NCBI RefSeq assembly: GCF_963678635.1
Contig: NC_087070.1
Coordinates: 35,653,109-35,717,108 of the forward strand
From: Symsagittifera roscoffensis
Lineage: Eukaryota > Xenacoelomorpha > Acoela > Convolutidae
Reading direction: 5' to 3'
DNA length: 64,000 nucleotides
The notes below the pieces were generated by a model that saw only the letters and a program-made list of their open reading frames with translations, was not told where the DNA came from and searched no databases. The number at the start of each line of letters is the position of its first letter. The stretch's first letter is position 1. This document shows positions 56,701 to 64,000 of the stretch, piece by piece. Made by a program: the position numbers and the translations under genes.

Positions 56701-57370
56701 CTTACCATAGGTGTCTTTGTCCAGAATGGAAAAATCATCCTTACTCTCTACCTGGTTAGCTTGCTTCTCTTCCAGTCGCTCATAGAACTCCGTCTTCTTG
56801 CTGAGGCTGTCGGCATTTTGGTTTTTGTCATGTGGTCGATGCTCTATAATCATGTGATAGCCGTCCAGGCGTACAATCCAGCGAACGATTTAGCTCTGAT
56901 GCATCGAATGAGTTTCTAGCCGGGCGAGAGTTCAATTGTCTACGCGCAACTGAAAGGTAGCACTCTCAAATGGGGTCTGTACTTTTCCACAAAAGTAATT
57001 ACTGTGAAAATCTCTGCTTTCGGTGCCGCTTAGTCTCCCATAAGCTATGGGTCGGAGAACAGCCCTTCCATTCCATTCTCGTTCTTGATGGAGTGTGCCC
57101 GAAATAGCGACTACTGATGCGTCTATGTCTAGCACAAACAGTCCTTTCTCGGTCGGCATGCCGAGGACTGGAGCCTCGCAAAAATCGCGATTGATTTTCT
57201 CCAAAAAGATTTGAGCCTCGTCAGGCCAGCTAAATTTCTTGCCCTTATTTTGCATCAATTGCTGCATGGGGTATATCTTGTCGGCATACCCTTTGATAAA
57301 TTCTAGGTAATAATTAGTGAAGCCGAGAAATTTCATCAATTGTGTGTCGGTTTTGGTGCCTTCCATGTCA
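56700..57370 (-). mobile_element. Element B1 RNase H
   Basis: LFVLDIDASVVAIS and a string like PHDKNQNADSLSKK are present, as in element A and B2. Confidence 0.75.
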
Positions 57371-58590
57371 GCACTGCTTCAACTGCTTCAGAATCTAGTC
57401 TGACTCCGTGCTTGTCCACAAGGCGACCCAAATTTTTTATTGAGTCCCTCAGGATCTCACACTTACAGGGTTTACATTTCAGGCCGGCCTGTTTCATGCA
57501 AGTAAAGACTTCGTCCGGTCTTTCTAAGTGGCACTCCAGGGTTGGTGTTGCAATCACAACGTCATCAACGTAACATATTATGAGGTAACGTTTTTTGATT
57601 ACATTCGTGAGTGCATGTAGCCTTCCCGTTATTTAGTCCAAACGGAATTTTTTTCCACTAGAACAGTCCCAGTTCACCTGCAAAGCCCGTTTTCTCTGGA
57701 TCCTATTTTCTGAGGTGCACTTATAAGAACGCAGAGCCCAGATCCAACTTCGTAAAGAATTTTGCGTCTCCCAACTTTAAGAGATTTTCATCGATGCGGG
57801 GAATCGGGCTTGCATCTTTTATCGTTACTGCCTTCAAGTAGCGGAAATCACAACAAAACCTTCTTTCTTAGCCATGACCTTTTTTCTTAGCCATGACCAC
57901 GCCACATGCCCACGGGGACTTCGATGCCTCAATTATGTCACATTCCATTAACATCTCAATTTTATTCTTGCATACTTCTGACTTCTGTAGGGTTATTCTC
58001 CTTGCTCCTACCTTCTTCTATTTCTATCTCATGTTCTTCAAAATCAAAATTGCAACAACCTATATTGGCTTTATGATTCGAAAAAACGTCTGAGCCTCGA
58101 AAAAACGTCTGCGGGACCACTTCTTGTCCCGAGCCGGTTCTCTAAAGATCGGCCTCTGGGAGCGGGGACGGCCCACAACCTCTCTCTCGCGTCCGAGCTA
58201 AGAGCGGCCTGCGTAACATTTGCTTCCGTCGCCAGAGGTCCCATTGGGACCGTCCCCGCTCCCAGAGGCCGATCTTTGGAGAACCGAATTCGGACAAGAA
58301 GTGGTCCGCAACAGGTAGCTCCACAAGCAAAAACGTCTGCATTCCGATTCTACACTGCTCTAAGAGAGTCCACTTCCTTATCCGATATCTTGCCTTTCAG
58401 GTGTTCTATCTCAGGTAGGACTAGTTTGTTTGCCGCTAATTCTGTGTCTGTCGGTCTCCCAGGGAAATTCGAGCAACTAGACAGCCCATCTTTTGTCTCT
58501 GATTTCATGGAAAACAATTTTTTAAAAGACTCAAATTCATTTATTTTTTTTTCAGTATACAATCTCGGTTGGCATGTAATGGACACACCG
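57340..58590 (-). mobile_element. Element B1 reverse transcriptase region
   Basis: The YVDD box lies near 57565, followed by VIATPTLECHLERPDEVF and LKCKPCKCEILRDSIKNLGR. Upstream, SCSNFPGRPTDTELAANKL matches the N-terminal RT extension of element A (32740-32946). Confidence 0.8.
58111..58309. mobile_element. GC-rich foldback element inserted in B1
   Basis: Arms of about 60 bp at 58111-58171 and 58250-58309 are near-perfect inverted partners (GGACCACTTCTTGTCC at the outer ends, GCCTCTGGGAGCGGGGACGG and its complement inside). The loop is about 78 bp. AAAAACGTCTG lies on both sides (near 58101 and 58329), a possible target duplication; if so, 18 more bases belong on the right. It is far richer in GC than its surroundings. 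Confidence 0.8.
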
Positions 58591-59870
58591 TTACTTTAAA
58601 CATCTTCAAGGTTCTCCAAAACTTGTCAATGTACTCATCATTTTTGGTGCCTCTTCTCAAATTTCGACACTGCCTGATGCCCCTACACACCCGAGCCGAA
58701 AAGATTCAGCAGGAGTTCAAAGATTTTGCGAGAACTGTCACCTTCATTTGTCCTTTTCGCCGTTACACAGCTTAGGGCCGTGCCTTCTAAGTTGCTGGTC
58801 AGTGCGGTACATTCTTGTTTCTTCGAGAGGTTTTCTTCCTCAAAATGTAATTTCATTACCTCTATCCGAGTATCAATGCAGCCATCTGACTCATGTTTGT
58901 TCGACTTCAGTTTCTTGAGTGTCCTTCGCGACCTTTCTCCTCTCCCAGTAGACTTCGAGAGTTTAGTATTAAACGTCTCAAGAGACCTGTTCTATGGTTC
59001 AAACCTTGAAGCGTACATCGTAGTATCATGCCAAACGGTGGTCAAATCTGGAACCGATCTGACCTGCGGCACTGTGGGCAAACGAGCCCCTGATGTAGCT
59101 TCCACCTCTGGCCTGGTTCGATCCATCCAACCTGCCCTAGGTGGGGCTGCCCAATGTCTCTCTCATTGATTAGGCTCAAAACTTGTTCTCGATCTCTGAG
59201 GACCCTCTACATGTCTTGGTACTCTGAATCCGTCAGGTGCCTGACGCAGATTTTCCCTTGGACCGGAATGATTTTCTTGGTTGCTGCTGCTCAAGAGTTT
59301 GTCAAGCTTCCGCATCATAAGATCAGCCTTAGCATCCAATCTTTTCTCCAAGCTTGTCATCGTTGGAGCATAGGTGTTGTCTCTCGTGTCATTCTGCCAT
59401 CGGGATTTTGAATCAATCGGTTTGAACAGGCACTGATTGGTATTTTGAATCAATTGGGTCTGATCGCTTTTCGCTTGTGATTTTGCTTCTGCAAATCGTC
59501 TCTTAACCTTTCATGGCCTTGTTGAGTCCTCTCCTCCACTCGGTCGATCTTTTTTGTCATGTGTTGCCGTAGTTCTTCAAGGCCTGTCATTACATTTGCA
59601 AACATGCCTCTCACATCACCGGCCTAGATCAGACCTAGAAACGATGACGTCAATTGAAGTTGCAGTCTAGTTCTCAATGATGCACCACCATTCTGCGTTC
59701 CCATCGACATCATCAGTCTATCGAATGTCGAGGACGCTCCCATCGTTATTCCATCTGACCCGTGCTCATCCTTTGAACTTTAGTCACTTCTCCTAACGAA
59801 TCCCTTCTCTCCATATTTCGCTGTTAGTGAGAATTTTTGTATACTTATATATATTTAAAAAATTTGCGAC
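58590..59870 (-). mobile_element. Element B1 gag remains
   Basis: A capsid-like segment (EEENLSKKQECTALTSN, then KIFELLLNLFGSGV) lies at about 58700-58860. Polar N-terminal sequence lies at 59160-59860, with APTMTSLEKRLDAKADLMM suggesting a coiled coil. Confidence 0.6.
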
Positions 59871-61589
59871 AGTGCACAAATTTCAAAAAAAAGACGCCTC
59901 ACGCGTGAGTATGTACTCAATTCTTTCAGTATCCAGAAATATTTTTTTAGTCTCTTATATTGTATCTTCGGTTTCAATTCGAACCTCAAAAAACAAATGT
60001 CTGATCAATCACGATCTAAAAGGCAAGTCACAACATAGAACCATTTTAAAAATTATTCTACCTCCACGATAAAACATCATTCACCTCTTTTTGAAAACAG
60101 TCAATTGAAATTCTCCTTTCACTTTTAGTTTTAAAAGATAGCACCTATGTGGATCGTTCACCTCCGATCTTGTCAATGTAAAATGATCAGACGATGTCAC
60201 CCTTCGCACCTTAATCAATAACTTAATCATGACATAATCACAACAACACAATAACACAGAATATCAATATCACACGTCAATACAACTACACAAAAACCTG
60301 ATACTTATTCTTATATCCTAAAACCTAAATCCTAGTATTTAAAAAATAAACCTAGTTGAAAATTCGTAACCCTAATCAGAGCTCTAGCAAATTCTAAAGA
60401 TAATACTTCTTTTAGAAGTAGACTTGTATGTCCGTTTCCAAAAAGATTAGATGTACTAGCGCATATAAGTCCCTATGATGCAACTTTTCCCTATTGGGAT
60501 CCTAGACTGGCAAGGATAGCGACGTCAGTCCTCTCAGGAAATCCCTGAGTCAAGTTAGTGGCAGCACTAAACTCTCGAGATTCACGTGTTGTCCATCAGT
60601 GGCCTAGGTTACCAAAAAACATAAACATTTTCCCGGTATGTGTCAACAGGGGGCAGAGCTATCATCCCTCTTACGCCAGGCCTCTGTTTCCACAAAAACT
60701 CCATATTTCTATACCCTCTTTTGAAGTCGGCCGCTAGTGCTGTTTTAAAACTTACAATCGCAATTATTGCTATAGCGCACGTGCGTTCCGTGAGTATAAA
60801 ATCACTGTCTGTCACGACATTTTGGTTCAGATAATGATTCGGTAGGTCAACATATGACTCGAAAATTTGCCCGAAAGGCGGTTTTTTAGGATTTTCGCCC
60901 GCCGTTTCTATTTCTCCTGTCTCTCTTGTCTATTTTAATTTTTGATTATAAAATTTTTGGAAAAAAGTGAGTCCTACCCCCACTCCTCGGACAAAAACAT
61001 CCATCGACGTCCCCTTCAGTCGCCCAGGATCGAACAGATCGAGATTGGATTCGGGAACACATAAGGGGTCATCTGGAGCGATCCAGTTGGGTCGGATGTT
61101 GTCATGACTGATGTATTTGATGCTAGTCTGATCCACATCCTGAATCGTCAGGGTTGTCTTTGTGGGGTCTGCAGGTAGATCATGGAGCCATTCGAGCACC
61201 CGTAATTTTGTCAACTCAAGCTCATGCATTAATTCCGCTTAAGGTTCGAACTCCATTTCTGGTTCCGACCTATCGTTGATCCAATCTGTTTCTGTATTAT
61301 TATTTCATCCAAACCCACTATTGAGTCCTTTATATCGTCCATTACAATTCTGTGTACGACAAAATCTTCACCATAAGGGTTGTATTTCCTCTTGTCCCTT
61401 TCCCTCTTGCTCTATCGCGTCTCTATGGCCAAGGGAAAGTCGGGTTTTAATCCTATGTCAATTACTGTTTGCTCTGGGCAGTTCCTGTCCTCCTCGACGT
61501 TTGTTTTCATCATTGACCTCTATTCGCTCAGTTAGTTCCAGATCTAATCCTCATTTCCGTCGTTTTTGTCACGTGTGCCTCTCTCATTC

Positions 61590-62850
61590 ATTTCACAGGA
61601 GGATTCACAATCAAGTAGTCGTCCTCGTGCATATCAGTCGGGATGTACCAGTCTTCCGATGAGGAATTAAGCGATTTGATATTCTTGTAATGAGCTGCGC
61701 GTCCGGTGGTCAATCGATAAAAACGACCACCCTGGTGCCGTTCAGTTATCTGAAATGGACCACGCCTTTTTTCTGCAACTTTTCGGTACCCTTTGGAGGA
61801 ACCACCTCCTGGAACACCCAAACATAGTTCCCTACTGAGTAAGCCTTGGCGTCCTCTTATCAAACGCGGTCTTCTCACCAAACGTCCTCTTCTGCCTGAT
61901 TTGAGCCTGGCTCGTGTTCCTTCTGCACAGATCATTCAGTTCTTGTTGCTTCCTGATCACATCACGCACGTATGTTTGCGGTGCTGTTTTCCTCCCCTCG
62001 TACTCCGGATAGAAGAAAGTCAAAGGGAGAGATTTCTCGTGGCGTGTTAACGTCATCTGTGGGTTTATTCCCGTAGTAGAAAGTTCGGTACTATTATACG
62101 CACCCATTACCTGCGGCAAGTACTTATCCCAGCCGTCCATGATTCGTGAGCAAAAACCCTTAGCGTGGATACTAGTGTGCAATTTTGCCTTTCGACCACG
62201 CTATTCGTCTGCGGGCGATAAGTGCTCGAGTGGGCCTGCGCCACTTGCGACCTCTTCGTTAACTCCTTTGTGAGAACACGGGCGAATGCATTACCTTTAT
62301 CTGACTGGAATGCGATCGGGAAGCCGTGTCTAACAATCCAGACATTAATAAAAATGGTCGCAAGTTTCCTCCGCTGATTCTGTCATGCAGGGAGCTGTCA
62401 CTGAGTATTTGGTGAAGTGATCAATCATCACCAGCACTTGGTTGTAGCCTTTGGCCGTCATGCTGATTTTATGATGATCGATTTGTACCACCTCATTGAA
62501 CCTTGACAATTCTATCGATTACAGGGGCAACATCAGCTTTTTTGGGGCTTTCGCTTGCTGACATGACAATCATGCATAAATCCATTTTTCACAGGTCTTT
62601 TTCAAGGCAGGCCAATCAAACAGCTTCTGTATCCGGTTACACAGTTTCTCCACGCCTTGGTGGCCCATCTGGTTGTGTGAGCGAAACAAAAACTCAGTTT
62701 GATATTACTGTGGTCGTACTATCGAATTGTAATTGTAAATGGTTTTCTCTTTTTCTTTGCGCTTGCAGGCCAAAATCCCGTCTGTGCTTAAGTATAGCAA
62801 ATCATTTCTCTTCAAGTGAAAATACTTCAAATTTTTTTATAGCTGTCTTA
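61590..62850 (-). mobile_element. Element B2 integrase region
   Basis: It has RRGPFQITERHQGGRFYRL, LPLTFFYPEYEGRKTAPQ and ELNDLCRRN as in B1, with about nine residues in ten identical in the C-terminal part. The catalytic-core remains lie at about 62180-62520. Confidence 0.8.
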
Positions 62851-63059
62851 TTCCAAGTCACCTTTGTGAGATTCCTCATTGGAGATATATCTGTCCCTGT
62901 CTATATCTTGATGCATTTCTCTATCCAATCCGCGCTGTTTCCAACCTACTAGCAAGGAATGAATCGCAATTTCCTACACATCGGAATTGTAAGTGGTCTC
63001 AGAAACGTTCTCTCAGGACTGAGACTTCGTGTTGTCACTCGAGATGATTGAGTCTATTT

Positions 63060-63470
63060 AGGACAAATCATCCGGGCCGAGGCCCGAGGGTGCACGTCTC
63101 CCCGGAAACTTTCGCACCTAGTCCAGTTTGCTGATTTGACTCCCCGGACAATGCCTCATCTCCGGATGGTATCCCACCTCCGGATGAACAGTCCGAGCAC
63201 GGCTCGTACTCTTCTTTTGCATCAGTGAACTGAACCCTCCAGGCATACTGGATTTCAGTTCAACACTGACCCCTTGAGTTGACTGAGTACTGGTCAGTTG
63301 TTGACGTTTCACGTACCAGGTCCTCAAAAGGACATCTTTCGGTATTGAGTTCGCCAGCTGGTTCACTATTGATCGGCAATCCCGTTCAACGTCTCGACTC
63401 CGGGCCGCTACCGGTCTCTTTTCAGTTCTTTCACTGATGGTCAGCCTCTGCATGGTCTCCATCCATTCAT
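63060..63470 (-). mobile_element. Element B2 hinge
   Basis: It matches the B1 hinge, including MRHCPGSQISKLD and PGGFSSLMQKKSTSRA. Confidence 0.6.
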
Positions 63471-63709
63471 GATCCTGCCATTCAACTTATCTGTCCAGCA
63501 GTTCGCATGACATCCGGTGCTACGCCCACCGTCTTGTTCAATAGCGCTATGCTATTGATACCTAGCCTGGTACGTTCTTGCAGCCCCAGGTTGGAGCGGA
63601 CCAGCAAATCTAAGGGAACCGGATCACCCTTTGCCAGCACTTTTATCTCGGCAGCACTTTCCGCAGGAAGTTCGGGGTGTCCTGGTATGGGATACCCTGA
63701 CTTGTGAAA

Positions 63710-64000
63710 TCACCTGGTGAGTGGTAGCTTATCATAGGTGTCTTTGTCCAGAATGAAAAAATCATCCTTAATCTCTACCTGGTTAGCTTGCTTCTCTTCC
63801 ATTCGCTCATAGAACTCCGTCTTCTTGCTGAGGCTGTCGGCATTTTGGTTTTTGTCATGTGGTCGATGCTCTATAATCATGTGATAGCCATCCAGGCGTA
63901 CAATCCAGCTACCGATATAGCTCTGATGCATCGAATAAGTTTCTAGCCGGGCGAGAGCTCGATTGTCAACGCGCAACTGAAAGGGAGCACTCCCTAAGTA
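63710..64000 (-). mobile_element. Element B2 RNase H, running off the window
   Basis: LRVDNRALARLETYSMHQSY and RPHDKNQNADSLSKKTEFYE are typical RNase H C-terminal signatures of this family. The remainder lies beyond the window. Confidence 0.75.

Larger units (their letters stand above)
44318..59954 (-). mobile_element. Fossil element B1: giant Ty3/gypsy-type LTR retroelement
   Basis: A second subfamily of the same type as element A. From the window's left it holds the 3' LTR, the accessory region, a small conserved ORF, post-integrase segment, integrase, hinge, RNase H, RT and gag capsid remains. A zinc knuckle and protease were not found, nor was a 5' LTR. It ends where B2 begins. Broken, with well over ten interruptions. 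RT segments such as LKCKPCKCEILRDSIKNLGR differ from A's by roughly one residue in four, so A and B separated long ago. A foldback element is inserted in it. Confidence 0.85.
59955..64000 (-). mobile_element. Fossil element B2: partial second copy of the B subfamily
   Basis: It aligns closely with 52619-56960 of B1, differing at roughly one base in twenty by eye, and runs off the window end. In reverse of element order it has a non-coding block, small conserved ORF (60390-60815), post-integrase segment (60930-61350), integrase (61590-62850), hinge (63060-63470) and RNase H (from 63710). Its left end lies at the spot corresponding to just upstream of the B1 accessory region. No 3' LTR or accessory region lies at that end. 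Broken, with several interruptions in the part visible. Confidence 0.85.

Overview
The window is nuclear DNA of an animal that I cannot place in a phylum. It is AT-rich, host genes are sparse and intron-containing or short, tRNA-derived SINEs are scattered between them, and more than two thirds of the sequence is transposable elements. Everything below was read by eye; similarity statements are by inspection, not database searches.

Host part (1-16.6 kb). After 2.7 kb of AT-rich DNA with two SINE copies comes an apparently intact CR1/L2/Jockey-like LINE on the + strand (about 2690-6215). Its PHD-finger ORF1 and its endonuclease/reverse transcriptase ORF2 share one reading frame, separated by a single TGA in a known leaky context. 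Three host genes follow, all on the minus strand: a two-exon low-molecular-weight protein tyrosine phosphatase (6568-7476), a two-exon gene for a disordered protein with an eIF4E-binding-type motif (12524-15595), and single-exon Elongin B (16080-16487). Between and inside them lie SINEs and hairpin or TIR-bearing MITEs.

Fossil element A (16584-40456, minus strand). This is a very large (about 24 kb) Ty3/gypsy-type LTR retroelement with about 0.95 kb LTRs, a primer binding site, a 2.9 kb leader holding a 25-bp minisatellite, gag (capsid, two zinc knuckles), pol (protease, RT, RNase H, integrase) and then an unusual 9-10 kb post-pol region with extra coding sequence. It is broken in many places. 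Its 3' LTR ends 97 bp upstream of the Elongin B start codon, in the same orientation. One LTR carries a nested SINE-bearing insertion.

Middle (40.5-44.3 kb). A decayed retroelement with an unusual RT, itself interrupted by a MITE and a duplicated 0.34-0.44 kb repeat, is followed by a second, partial copy of the Elongin B 5' end (43948-44076).

Fossil elements B1 and B2 (about 44318-59954 and 59955 to the window end, minus strand). These belong to a second, diverged subfamily of the same giant element type. B1 has its 3' LTR, a post-pol accessory region, pol and gag remains. B2 is a very similar copy that begins just upstream of where the accessory region would start and runs off the window. 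The accessory region is recognisable in both A and B although the two are clearly diverged. This makes it the best candidate here for an undescribed system: a lineage of giant Ty3-type elements carrying a long, conserved, non-pol protein-coding cargo that includes an SGNH-hydrolase-like segment.
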